Of a stretch of DNA of 64,000 nt, positions 53,787 to 62,711 are shown piece after piece (the stretch's first letter is position 1; the number at the start of each line of letters is the position of its first letter). The notes under the pieces were generated by a model. That model worked only from the letters and a program-made list of their open reading frames with translations, was not told the DNA's origin and did not search any database. The stretch is from Enterovibrio gelatinilyticus (lineage in GTDB: Bacteria > Pseudomonadota > Gammaproteobacteria > Enterobacterales > Vibrionaceae): NCBI RefSeq assembly GCF_028683095.1, contig NZ_JAJUBC010000015.1, positions 1 through 64,000 on the forward strand. The letters are read 5' to 3'. Position numbers and translations under genes: made by a program.

Positions 53787-55421
53787 GTGAGTGATAAGAG
53801 CCACGATGAATTGATGTCACCGGACGGTGCTGTAACCCCGATTGATACGGATTATCAAATCGGTCAAGATAACATTGCCGTGAAGATTGGACCTTTTGGT
53901 TTGGATATTCACAACCGCGTATTTGTTATTTCAGGTTCAATGATAGCGCTTTTCGTCGCTGTCACTCTTCTATTTCGACAGTCGGTCGGTCCAGTTTTTA
54001 GTGAGATGAGAAACACCTTAACCTCACAAATGGATTGGTTCTTCATTGGTGCAGGTAACGTGTTCGTTATTCTGTGTCTCCTCCTAGTTGTCAGCCCACT
54101 TGGCAAAGTGCGTCTTGGCGGTACGAAAGCAAAACCTGATTACACCTATGTAGGTTGGTTCTCTATGCTGTTTGCAGCAGGCATGGGTATTGGCTTGATG
54201 TTCTATGGTGTGTCTGAACCTCTGTCTCACTACTCTGCGTCAATGGGCGGGGTTGTTGAAGCTGCGAATGGTTTGCGTACCGACTGGGCGCCACTGGGTG
54301 GTGCACTGGGTAATGCTGACGCAGCAAAAGACCTAGGTATGGCAGCAACGATTTACCACTGGGGTCTTCACCCTTGGGCAATCTATGCCTTGTTAGCGCT
54401 GTCTTTGGCTCTGTTCTCATTCAACAAAGGTTTGCCACTGACCATGCGTTCAGTGTTTTACCCCGTTTTTGGTGAGCGTATTTGGGGCTGGCCGGGTCAC
54501 ATTATCGATATCACCGCGGTGGTTGCGACCTTGTTTGGTTTGGCGACGTCATTGGGCTTTGGTGCGTCACAAGCGGCAGCGGGTCTTAACTATCTATTTG
54601 GTATTCCTAACGGCACACCAACGCAGATTGTGTTGATCATTGGTATTACAGGCCTGGCACTGAGTTCAGTGGTAGCGGGACTTGATGCGGGCGTGAAGCG
54701 TCTCTCTGAGTTCAACATGCTGATGGCAACCTTGCTGATGGTGTTTGTTATCGCAGTAGGTCCAACGCTTTCCATCTTTAGTAGCCTAGTGTCGAACATG
54801 GGCGCGTATTTTGAAAACCTGCCTGCACTGTCTATGCCGTTTGGTCGTGAAGATGCCAACTACTCTCAGGGTTGGACCGCTTTCTACTGGGCATGGTGGA
54901 TGTCTTGGTCTCCGTTTGTCGGCATGTTCATTGCCCGCGTTTCTCGTGGACGTACTGTGCGTGAATTTATTGTCTGTGTGTTGATCATCCCGACATCAGT
55001 TTGTGTGATGTGGATGACTGCGTTCGGTACAACTGCCATTGAGCAAGTTCAAGATGGCTACCGTGCGGTTGTTGATGCTGAATTGCCATTGCAGCTATTC
55101 GCCATGTTGGATGGATTGCCGCTAGCAAGCGTGACGTCGCTGATTGGTATTATTCTTGTCGTGGTGTTCTTTGTGACATCTTCGGATTCAGGATCGCTCG
55201 TTATCGATACCATTTCTGCGGGTGGTAAAGTGGACTCTCCAGTTCCACAGCGTATCTTCTGGTGTACGTTCGTTGGCTTGGTGGCTATTTCTCTGTTGCT
55301 GGGTGGTGGTCTTGGTGCGCTACAAGCAATGGTGGTGTCGACAGGTCTACCATTCGGTATTGTTCTGCTTCTTTGTGCTTTCTCGCTAGTGAAGGGCCTG
55401 ATGTCAGAGCCTCGTTCGTAG
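53787..55421 (+). CDS. BCCT-family betaine/carnitine/choline transporter 1
   Basis: 544 residues from a GTG at 53787 with GGAG upstream. Twelve membrane helices after a 50-residue hydrophilic N-terminus. Signature motifs are AAGMGIGLMFYGVSEPLSHY near 140 (BetP GMGIG segment) and the Trp box GWTAFYWAWWMSWSPFVGMFIARVSRGRTVREF near 365. It takes up a quaternary amine such as glycine betaine, driven by Na+. Length and sequence are almost those of the next gene, so they arose by tandem duplication. A terminator separates them. Confidence 0.93.
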   Translation: MSDKSHDELMSPDGAVTPIDTDYQIGQDNIAVKIGPFGLDIHNRVFVISGSMIALFVAVTLLFRQSVGPVFSEMRNTLTSQMDWFFIGAGNVFVILCLLLVVSPLGKVRLGGTKAKPDYTYVGWFSMLFAAGMGIGLMFYGVSEPLSHYSASMGGVVEAANGLRTDWAPLGGALGNADAAKDLGMAATIYHWGLHPWAIYALLALSLALFSFNKGLPLTMRSVFYPVFGERIWGWPGHIIDITAVVATLFGLATSLGFGASQAAAGLNYLFGIPNGTPTQIVLIIGITGLALSSVVAGLDAGVKRLSEFNMLMATLLMVFVIAVGPTLSIFSSLVSNMGAYFENLPALSMPFGREDANYSQGWTAFYWAWWMSWSPFVGMFIARVSRGRTVREFIVCVLIIPTSVCVMWMTAFGTTAIEQVQDGYRAVVDAELPLQLFAMLDGLPLASVTSLIGIILVVVFFVTSSDSGSLVIDTISAGGKVDSPVPQRIFWCTFVGLVAISLLLGGGLGALQAMVVSTGLPFGIVLLLCAFSLVKGLMSEPRS

Positions 55422-55436
55422 CCCGTTCGTAACATC

Positions 55437-55469
55437 AAAAAAATCCGGCCGCTAGCGACCGGATTTTTT
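55437..55469 (+). terminator. Terminator of BCCT gene 1
   Basis: AAAAAATCCGG / CCGGATTTTTT stem with an inner CGCTAGCG palindrome, ending in T residues. Confidence 0.88.
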
Positions 55470-55955
55470 GTATCGATACCTAAATGATCTGACCTGTAAT
55501 TTCTCAGATGATTCAGGTATCGCAACAACGCTTCACACACTACCCAATGGCACTGACAGTGAGTGGGTTTGTTTTGGCTTCAAAGTGACACATTGACTGA
55601 ATTACGATCGTCAGAGACGCATTTGCATAACTTGACTGGGTGACGAGTAGATAAAAATATCATTGGTTAGACACCCGTACTCATTGTTTAGGGTTCTATG
55701 CTTGCTAGTGGGGTGAAATTCCTCTTCACTGCGTGTTTACCGCCAGTATTAACTGTGAATACGCCAAGTTACGAGATATTTGTTATTAAGAAGCTCGTCA
55801 CTTAAGCATTGAACACTAAGGATATGTTAAAGTGTTTAGTCTGCCAGTGAGCGTTTAATATGCCTGATGTCGACAGATGTCATGTTGGAATTGTCTTCCA
55901 AGCATATTCAACATCATTGACTGAATAACTCGCAAAACGGACAAAGGAGTTTACT
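55470..55955. other. Intergenic region before BCCT gene 2
   Basis: 486 bp with no gene. It presumably carries the promoter of the second BCCT gene; no osmo-regulator site could be named from sequence alone. Confidence 0.35.
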
Positions 55956-57590
55956 GTGAGCGATAAAAGTCATGAAGAGTTAATGAAGCCTGACGGTAAG
56001 GTGAGCCCCATCGACACCGACTATCAGGTGGGTCAAGACAACATAGCACTAAAAATTGGCCCGCTCGGGCTAGACATTCATAACCGCGTATTCCTTATCT
56101 CAGGTCTCGCTATCGCACTGTTTGTCTTTGTCACACTCGCTTTCCAAAAAGACGTTGCGCCATTGTTTGGCGACATTCGTGGTTGGTTAACCTCAAATCT
56201 TGATTGGTTCTTTCTGACTGCGGGCGATATTTTTGTCGTTGTCTGTCTGTTTCTGATTGTTAGCCCATTAGGTAAAGTGCGTCTTGGCGGTACGGAAGCA
56301 AAACCTGATTACAGCTATCCAGGTTGGTTCTCCATGCTGTTCGCTGCGGGTATGGGCATTGGCTTGATGTTCTACGGCGTATCAGAGCCGCTGTCTCACT
56401 ATGCATCTTCATTTGGTGGCACATCTGTTGAAAACGGTGTGAGAACTGACTGGGCACCATTAGGTGCAGCGGCCGGTGATGCTGCCGCTGCTGCAGATTT
56501 GGCCATGGCTGCCACTATCTATCACTGGGGCCTTCACCCTTGGGCGATCTACGCTATTTTGGCATTAGGCTTAGCACTGTTCTCGTTCAACAAAGGCTTA
56601 CCACTCACCATGCGTTCTGTGTTTTACCCTCTTTTCGGTGAGCGTGTATGGGGTTGGACTGGCCACATTATTGATATTTTGGCTGTTGTCGCCACTTTGT
56701 TTGGTTTGGCAACGTCGCTGGGTTTCGGCGCATCTCAAGCGGCTGCGGGTCTGAATTATCTGTTCGGTATTCCGTTGGGGACGACCACAGAAATCATTTT
56801 GGTCACACTCATCACTGGTCTGGCGCTTATCTCGGTGGCAGCAGGTCTGGATGCGGGCGTTAAGCGTTTGTCTGAAATCAACATGATGTTGGCGATGGCA
56901 TTGCTGCTGTTCGTGATCATTATGGGGCCAACCCTTGCGATTGTGACCGGTTTCTTCGGTAACATGGCCTCATACATTGAGCACCTCCCAGCGCTTTCGA
57001 TGCCGTTTGGTCGAGAAGATGCCAACTTCTCCCAAGGTTGGACTGCGTTCTATTGGGCGTGGTGGATTTCATGGTCACCATTTGTCGGCATGTTTATTGC
57101 GCGTGTATCGCGTGGTCGTACAGTGCGTGAATTCATCATTTGTGTATTGCTGATACCATCGGCGGCGTGTGTCCTTTGGATGACGGCATTTGGCGGGACG
57201 GCGATAAGCCAAGTGGTTAACGACGGCTACATGGCGGTCACGGAATCGGCATTGCCGCTTCAGTTGTTCACCATGTTAGATGCACTGCCGTTGGCTCAGG
57301 TGACATCGTTTATTGGTATTATTCTGGTGGTTGTGTTCTTTGTCACATCGTCAGATTCAGGCTCGCTAGTGATTGATACCATTTCAGCGGGCGGTAAAGT
57401 TGACGCGCCGATGCCTCAGCGCGTGTTCTGGTGTACGTTTGAAGGCCTAGTTGCCATTGTACTTCTGCTCGGTGGTGGTTTGGTTGCCTTGCAGGCGATG
57501 GCGGTATCAACGGGCTTCCCGTTCACCATTGTTTTGTTAGTTGCCTGTGTGTCATTAATCAAGGGATTGATGTCTGAACCCCGCGGTTAA
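55956..57590 (+). CDS. BCCT-family betaine/carnitine/choline transporter 2
   Basis: 544 residues from a GTG at 55956 after AAGGAG. Same length as BCCT 1 and the same motifs (AAGMGIGLMFYGVSEPLSHY, the Trp box near 365). Differences concentrate in the loop after the GMGIG helix and in TM1-2, so substrate range may differ slightly. Own promoter region of 530 bp and a long palindrome after the stop, so it is regulated apart from BCCT 1. Role: uptake of glycine betaine or related compounds for osmoprotection, or as feed for GbcAB. Confidence 0.93.
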   Translation: MSDKSHEELMKPDGKVSPIDTDYQVGQDNIALKIGPLGLDIHNRVFLISGLAIALFVFVTLAFQKDVAPLFGDIRGWLTSNLDWFFLTAGDIFVVVCLFLIVSPLGKVRLGGTEAKPDYSYPGWFSMLFAAGMGIGLMFYGVSEPLSHYASSFGGTSVENGVRTDWAPLGAAAGDAAAAADLAMAATIYHWGLHPWAIYAILALGLALFSFNKGLPLTMRSVFYPLFGERVWGWTGHIIDILAVVATLFGLATSLGFGASQAAAGLNYLFGIPLGTTTEIILVTLITGLALISVAAGLDAGVKRLSEINMMLAMALLLFVIIMGPTLAIVTGFFGNMASYIEHLPALSMPFGREDANFSQGWTAFYWAWWISWSPFVGMFIARVSRGRTVREFIICVLLIPSAACVLWMTAFGGTAISQVVNDGYMAVTESALPLQLFTMLDALPLAQVTSFIGIILVVVFFVTSSDSGSLVIDTISAGGKVDAPMPQRVFWCTFEGLVAIVLLLGGGLVALQAMAVSTGFPFTIVLLVACVSLIKGLMSEPRG

Positions 57591-57612
57591 GCGCAATCAG
57601 GTGTAAGTAATG

Positions 57613-57665
57613 GGGCAGGCTTGTTCCCGTGCAACCTCAAGGGTTGCTTGGGAACAAGTCTGCCC
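57613..57665. terminator. Long two-tier palindrome after BCCT gene 2
   Basis: GGGCAGGCTTGTTCCC ... GGGAACAAGTCTGCCC outer arms and GCAACC/GGGTTGC inner arms with a TCAA loop, about 53 bp in all. It probably works as a terminator in both directions; the size also fits a repetitive element. Confidence 0.65.
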
Positions 57666-57719
57666 TGTTTCGTCTGGTTAAGAATGAGTCAAGTATGGCT
57701 CTCAAGAGATTGAGAATTA

Positions 57720-59603
57720 ATGGAAGCGGAACAAATCGAAATCGCAGCGTTTCTCAAGCAACACCCCCCTTTTGATGCGTTGCCTGAAGAGGTAGTCGAC
57801 GACGTTGCTAAACACGTTGAAATCTCCTATTTCCGTGCAGAAACACCCTTGTATGAATACGGCGTGCCCATCAATGACTTGTGTGTGGTACGAAGTGGGG
57901 TATTAGAAATATACCGTCGAAACGGTGAGCTATTTAACCGTTTGTCTGAAGGCGGGATCTTCGGGCAGTGGGGGTTGCTGATGAACCGTCGGGTTCGATA
58001 TGCCGCCAAAGCGATTGAAGACAGCTTGGTGTATTTCATTCCTGATACGGTGTTTGACGATCTTTTTGAACGCTTCGAAGTATTTTCTGATTTCATGGAA
58101 ACGGAAGATACGACGCGTTTGCGTCAAGCGGTTGAAAGTCATAATGATAGTAATGATCTCACTACCTCTAAAGTGAGCTCGCTAATCATTCGCGACCCTG
58201 TCACCGTAGAGCGTGAAGCGACCATTCAGCAAGCCGCTCAGATCATGACCGAAGAAGGTGTGTCTTCGCTACTGGTGATGACCACTGAGGTGGATGAAGA
58301 CAATCAAGAAACCACGAGAACTGTAGGGATCATTACTGACCGCGATTTACGCTCCCGGGTTATTGCACTGGGTTTGCCTTATGAAACGCCGGTCTCTGAG
58401 ATACTGACCCCGCAATTGATCACTCTCGACCACAATGCATATGTGTTCGAGGCGATGCTGACGATGTTAAGAAACAATCTTCATCATTTGCCGATCCTTC
58501 GCCATCAGAAGCCGGTGGGGGTCATTGCGCTGTCGGATATCGTGCGCTACGAATCGCAAAGCAGCCTTGTTATTGTGAGTAGTATCTACCGTCAGCAATC
58601 TGTTGATGATCTCGAAGTCATTGCTAAAGGCGTACCTGCGTGTTTCTCACGTATGGTATCTGAAGATGCCAACTCCCACATGATTGGCTCTGCAATGGCG
58701 GTAATTGGGCGCAGCTTTAAGCAGCGTTTACTTGAGTTAGGCGAAGAAGAGTTTGGTCCACCGCCTGTTGCGTATTGCTTTTTAGCGTTGGGCTCTATGG
58801 CGCGTGATGAGCAGTTGATCGTGACCGACCAAGACAATGCCATGATCTTGGATGACAAGTACGACCCGAAAGAGCATGACGAATATTTTGCTAATTTGGC
58901 GAAGTTTGTGAGTGATGGCTTAGCCCGCTGTGGTTACAGCTATTGTACCGGTAACATCATGGCGACGAACCCTGAGTGGCGTAAAACACGTACGGAATGG
59001 GAAGCGTGTTTTGCTGATTGGATTGATCACCCTAATCCGAAATCATTGCTTAACAGCAGTATTTTCTTCGATCTTGATGGGGTATATGGCGCGACCAATT
59101 GGGCGGAAACACTCAAAGCATTCATTGGACGTCGTGCTCGCCGTAATAATCGCTTCTTGGCCTGTATGGCGCGAAATGCGCTGAACCGTACGCCGCCGTT
59201 GGGTTTCTTCAAAAACTTTGTCATGGAGCAGGACGGTCGCCACAAGAATTCGATGAATTTGAAGCGTCGCGGCACAGCGCCGCTGGCGGATCTCATTCGC
59301 GTTCATGCTCTGGCGGTTGACTCACGTTCTCAGAACTCATTTGAACGTCTTGATGACATCATTGAAGCGGGGATTTTGCCTAAGGGAAGAGGTGAAGATC
59401 TGCGTGATGCGATGGAGTTTATTTCGACGGTGCGTATTCGTCATCAGGCGCTGGATGTTGAATCTGATATTGAACCAGACAACAATATCGAACCGGATAA
59501 TTTGTCTGAATTCGAACGCCGAAACCTGAAAGATGCCTTTGAAATATTGAGTAATGCGCAGAAGTTTTTGAAATATCGCTATCAGCCAAACCGCAGTAAC
59601 TAG
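57720..59603 (+). CDS. cNMP-binding/CBS/nucleotidyltransferase protein (DUF294)
   Basis: 627 residues. Cyclic-nucleotide-binding-like domain (residues about 10-125), two CBS domains (about 150-285) and a GlnD-like nucleotidyltransferase part with DUF294_C. The nucleotidyltransferase motif is LGSMARDEQL...TDQDNAMI near 355, with both catalytic Asp (D-x-D) kept. Widely conserved in marine gammaproteobacteria next to a DnaQ-like exonuclease, as here. Biochemical target is unknown; a regulatory nucleotidyl transfer on a protein is likely. Its stop overlaps the ribosome site of the exonuclease gene. Confidence 0.88.
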   Translation: MEAEQIEIAAFLKQHPPFDALPEEVVDDVAKHVEISYFRAETPLYEYGVPINDLCVVRSGVLEIYRRNGELFNRLSEGGIFGQWGLLMNRRVRYAAKAIEDSLVYFIPDTVFDDLFERFEVFSDFMETEDTTRLRQAVESHNDSNDLTTSKVSSLIIRDPVTVEREATIQQAAQIMTEEGVSSLLVMTTEVDEDNQETTRTVGIITDRDLRSRVIALGLPYETPVSEILTPQLITLDHNAYVFEAMLTMLRNNLHHLPILRHQKPVGVIALSDIVRYESQSSLVIVSSIYRQQSVDDLEVIAKGVPACFSRMVSEDANSHMIGSAMAVIGRSFKQRLLELGEEEFGPPPVAYCFLALGSMARDEQLIVTDQDNAMILDDKYDPKEHDEYFANLAKFVSDGLARCGYSYCTGNIMATNPEWRKTRTEWEACFADWIDHPNPKSLLNSSIFFDLDGVYGATNWAETLKAFIGRRARRNNRFLACMARNALNRTPPLGFFKNFVMEQDGRHKNSMNLKRRGTAPLADLIRVHALAVDSRSQNSFERLDDIIEAGILPKGRGEDLRDAMEFISTVRIRHQALDVESDIEPDNNIEPDNLSEFERRNLKDAFEILSNAQKFLKYRYQPNRSN

Positions 59604-59611
59604 GAGGCAAC

Positions 59612-60349
59612 ATGCTATATCTTGAACCTCCTAAAAAAGCGTCTCATGCGATGGTTGGCCCTGATTGGGCAACGTTGATTGGTAGATTAAAACAAAAGGC
59701 CAAAGTGCCTTTGTTGAAGCGTTTTTACGACGTGACCAACACCAATGGAGACATGCCGCTTTCGGACGTGGAATTTGTTGCGTTAGATCTTGAGACGACG
59801 GGGCTCGACCCAAAGACAAGCGAGATCATCAGCGTGGGGCTTGTGCCTTTTACTCTGTCACGTATTCATTGTCGTAAGGCCAAACACTGGATAGTGAAGC
59901 CTCGTAAAGCCTTAAATGAAGATTCTGTTGTGTTTCATGGTATTACCCACTCGGACATCTGTGATGCCCCTGATTTACGCCGTATTCTTGAAGAAGTATT
60001 GGCGGCATTGGAAGGTAAGATCGTCGTGGTACATTATCGTCGTATTGAACGTGAGTTCATTGATTCAGCGATTAAGCAGCGATTGGGTGAGGGGTTACTG
60101 TTTCCAGTGATTGATACACTGGAAATTGAATCGTGGTTTCATCGTAAACCAAGGCACAAATTGTGGTCGCGTCTGTTTGGCAGACCGCTGACATCGATCC
60201 GTTTGGCGGACAGTCGTCGTCGTTACAACCTGCCGTTTTATCAAGGACACAATGCGTTGGTGGATGCGCTCGCCACGGCTGAACTCCTACAAGCACAAGT
60301 GGCACATCGATTCAGTCCAGATGATCCTTTGAAAACACTTTGGCGATAA
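59612..60349 (+). CDS. DEDDh 3'-5' exonuclease, DnaQ-like
   Basis: 245 residues. Exo I ALDLETTGLDP near residue 56 (Asp, Glu), Exo II around HYRRIEREFID near 140 (Asp), Exo III HNALVDALATAELL near 210 (His, Asp), so the active site is complete and of the DEDDh type. The N-terminal 50 residues are helical and specific for the DUF294 partner group. It is coupled to DUF294 (8 bp gap with AGGAGG at its stop). Substrate (DNA or RNA) not known. Confidence 0.88.
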   Translation: MLYLEPPKKASHAMVGPDWATLIGRLKQKAKVPLLKRFYDVTNTNGDMPLSDVEFVALDLETTGLDPKTSEIISVGLVPFTLSRIHCRKAKHWIVKPRKALNEDSVVFHGITHSDICDAPDLRRILEEVLAALEGKIVVVHYRRIEREFIDSAIKQRLGEGLLFPVIDTLEIESWFHRKPRHKLWSRLFGRPLTSIRLADSRRRYNLPFYQGHNALVDALATAELLQAQVAHRFSPDDPLKTLWR

Positions 60350-60364
60350 GCAAAGGCAAAACAG

Positions 60365-60389
60365 TAGGGGAATGTTGCACATTTCCCTA
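60365..60389 (+). terminator. Hairpin after the exonuclease gene
   Basis: TAGGGGAATGT (60365-60375) pairs with ACATTTCCCTA (60379-60389), one G-T pair; a short T-rich stretch follows. Confidence 0.6.
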
Positions 60390-60556
60390 TTTGGATTTGC
60401 CGAAGTTCACGTTTTTTTCAATCCAACCTCATTGATTTCGGCCTGATACCCTAGTGCCTTTATCACTGTGTTAGAGTCAAAGTGTCCCGCCTAAAGGGAG
60501 TCGGTATCTGTCAGAGTTTCAGATGCATATATTCGTTGCCGACAAAGGATGGCAAG

Positions 60557-61015
60557 ATGATTGAAGATAACAAAGTCGTAAAAATCGATTACACGGTAAA
60601 AGACGAATCAGGCCAAGTGATTGATTCTTCAGAAGGGAAAGATCCGCTCGCATATTTGCACGGCACGGGCAATATTATTCCCGGCTTGGAAAATGCGTTA
60701 ACGGGTAAAGCGGAAGGCGATGAGTTCAGCGCAGTCGTTCAACCTGATGATGCTTACGGCCCACGTAACGAAGCGATGATTCAAACCGTCGAGAAAAGCG
60801 TGTTTCAAGGCGTTGAAGAAATCGAAGTCGGTATGGTCTTTAATGCTCAAGGCCCTCAAGGTGACATCCAAGTCACTATCGCAGACATTGATGGTGACCA
60901 AGTGACTATCGATGGTAACCACCCACTAGCGGGCTTGGTGTTGCATTTTGAAGGCGTGGTACGTGAAGTGCGTGACGCGACTCAAGAAGAAATTGAACAC
61001 GGCCACGTACATTAA
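60557..61015 (+). CDS. FKBP-type peptidyl-prolyl isomerase, SlyD-like
   Basis: 152 residues from the ATG at 60557 (AAGGA upstream; the frame from 60482 is not used). FKBP domain with inserted-flap region: NKVVKIDYTVKDESG at the start, DPLAYLHGTGNIIPGLE, AVVQPDDAYG, NHPLAGLVLHFEGVV. The His-rich metal-binding tail of E. coli SlyD is reduced to EHGHVH, so the nickel-storage role is doubtful while the chaperone/isomerase role remains. Cytoplasmic. Strong terminator after it. Confidence 0.9.
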   Translation: MIEDNKVVKIDYTVKDESGQVIDSSEGKDPLAYLHGTGNIIPGLENALTGKAEGDEFSAVVQPDDAYGPRNEAMIQTVEKSVFQGVEEIEVGMVFNAQGPQGDIQVTIADIDGDQVTIDGNHPLAGLVLHFEGVVREVRDATQEEIEHGHVH

Positions 61016-61048
61016 GCACGATGGTTGATTCACCCTTTTGGGTGGGAG

Positions 61049-61077
61049 AAAAGCAAGCCGTGATGGCTTGCTTTTTT
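61049..61077 (+). terminator. Terminator of the SlyD-like gene
   Basis: AAAAGCAAGCC (61049-61059) pairs with GGCTTGCTTTT (61065-61075), followed by more T. Confidence 0.88.
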
Positions 61078-61095
61078 GTTATTGGAAGAACACTT

Positions 61096-61193
61096 TTCTC
61101 GCTTCTCGCTTCTCGCTTCTCGCTTCTCGCTTCTCGCTTCTCGCTTCTCGCTTCTCGCTTCTCGCTTCTCGCTTCTCGCTTCTCGCTTCTTGC
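61096..61193. repeat. Heptanucleotide tandem repeat, 14 copies
   Basis: Thirteen exact TTCTCGC units (61096-61186) and one variant unit TTCTTGC (61187-61193). It lies in the 3' flank of the lipoprotein gene, 6 bp beyond its stop, and after the slyD terminator. The repeat number could vary by slippage. Confidence 0.92.
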
Positions 61194-61199
61194 TTAGGG

Positions 61200-62648
61200 C
61201 TATTCGGCTCCGACCTCGATGCGCTCTAACAATTCATCAAAAAGATAAGCATCATCGAAGTGACGTTCTCCGATAAACGCGATAGCGTGCATGCCTTGTT
61301 GCCTCATGGCACCAGGCGAACGAACACCAAACGGCCACAAAAACCAGCGCTCACCGCGTGCGCTCTCATCGATGATCCCGTGACGGTCGAAGGGACTCAT
61401 TACTCCACCCTTTGGGGTTTCTAATGTTATTAATGAAGCCAAGTTTTTCGTCTCTAGTGCAATTGCGCTTAGCGCAGTCGTAGCGGGTATGTTATCGGTA
61501 AAACTCACTTGGCTAATCATATGATCTCCGCTAGTTAATGATACGGCTAGGCGAGCACTTTCAGTGGGGAGCGGTAAGTGATTCTCAATAGGGCGCTCAT
61601 TATCGCTGGTCGTAAAACGCAGTGTTGGGCTCAGTGCATACACCATGTGGAAACACCCGCACTGGTGAATGGAATCAAAGATAAGGGGGGCGCCATTGGT
61701 ATCTAAAGTCAGGCGAAGGTTGATGGCGTCAAAGTCGCCCGCGTAGGGGTCAAACGAGCCTTTTGCGGTTCTGGCTGGAAACCACAGCACATAGTTGAGC
61801 TGTGGCAGTATCTCTTCATCAAACCGTGTGTAGGAAACTGAGCGGTAAATTCGCGGAAGCTTTGTGTTGATGATGGGCTTCCCATGATTATCGAACGCCA
61901 ACGCACCAACCAAATCATCTTGTGACAAGGTTTCAACGGTCACCATGGGCGAGTAGTGATTGAGCAACTTATCTGCCTGTGATTCATCTAACATCGGCCA
62001 CGTAAGCTTGGATGACTGACGAGCCTGTTTCATCATTTTCTCAATCTGTTCTTGTGACAATGTTGAACGCGTTTCACTGTAATGAAATGGATGAGCAAGG
62101 GCTCTGCCAAAATCACGTTGAATGTGGGCTTGTTCTTGCTTGATTCGCGATTCGGCGATCACGCTAGCAATCGGATACGCGCCCAACACGCGTTTCCAAT
62201 GCTGATACGCGGTGGGCGGCGTGGGGGCATTCTTCTCAATGGCTTTCCAGAAGCCATGATCATTCGCACTGTCTTCCATCAGTGTGTGTTGGCATTGGGT
62301 CAGTGCCATCCGTTTTGTATTTTCGACATGGGGTGTTAACGCCAACACGGTGGCAAGTTGCTGCTGACCGAGCATTGAAACATAACCAAGCCATTCGAGA
62401 CGTGAAGCCTCGTCACTGAGCGAATCGGTTAGAGAGGCGCTGATGCGATCAAAAGCCAGATGCGGGAAGCGCGAGTCGAAGTGATAAGGCAAGGCGTAAC
62501 TTCGCGTGTCTTCTACGGTTTGGTAGAAGGCAACAAGTGATTGCTCGCACTGAGCTGAGACGCCATCAGAAGACTTGGGTGGTGGCGAAGATGTGCAGCC
62601 AGCTAATCCGGTAATAAAGAGTAAGAAGGCGAACCAAGATCTCAGCAT
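61200..62648 (-). CDS. Lipoprotein of unknown function
   Basis: 482 residues. Lipoprotein signal with lipobox LAGC (Cys near residue 18) after a hydrophobic stretch, then Ser/Pro-rich residues. ATG at 62648 with GGAGATACC upstream. The rest is mixed, with a few conserved-looking patches (HQCGCFHMVYALSP, GAPLIFDSIHQ, WFLWPFGVRSPG). Probably attached to the outer membrane; no domain recognised. Its 3' end abuts the heptanucleotide array. Single gene. Confidence 0.65.
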   Translation of the reverse strand: MLRSWFAFLLFITGLAGCTSSPPPKSSDGVSAQCEQSLVAFYQTVEDTRSYALPYHFDSRFPHLAFDRISASLTDSLSDEASRLEWLGYVSMLGQQQLATVLALTPHVENTKRMALTQCQHTLMEDSANDHGFWKAIEKNAPTPPTAYQHWKRVLGAYPIASVIAESRIKQEQAHIQRDFGRALAHPFHYSETRSTLSQEQIEKMMKQARQSSKLTWPMLDESQADKLLNHYSPMVTVETLSQDDLVGALAFDNHGKPIINTKLPRIYRSVSYTRFDEEILPQLNYVLWFPARTAKGSFDPYAGDFDAINLRLTLDTNGAPLIFDSIHQCGCFHMVYALSPTLRFTTSDNERPIENHLPLPTESARLAVSLTSGDHMISQVSFTDNIPATTALSAIALETKNLASLITLETPKGGVMSPFDRHGIIDESARGERWFLWPFGVRSPGAMRQQGMHAIAFIGERHFDDAYLFDELLERIEVGAE

Positions 62649-62711
62649 GGTATCTCCGGTTTGGGTTATGTTCTCTGTCTATTGTGGAGTGTGCGCAAAT
62701 AAGCGGAAAAA

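Noticed and set aside
61038-61276. Two plus-strand frames over the heptamer array
   Set aside because: They consist mostly of the translated TTCTCGC repeat.
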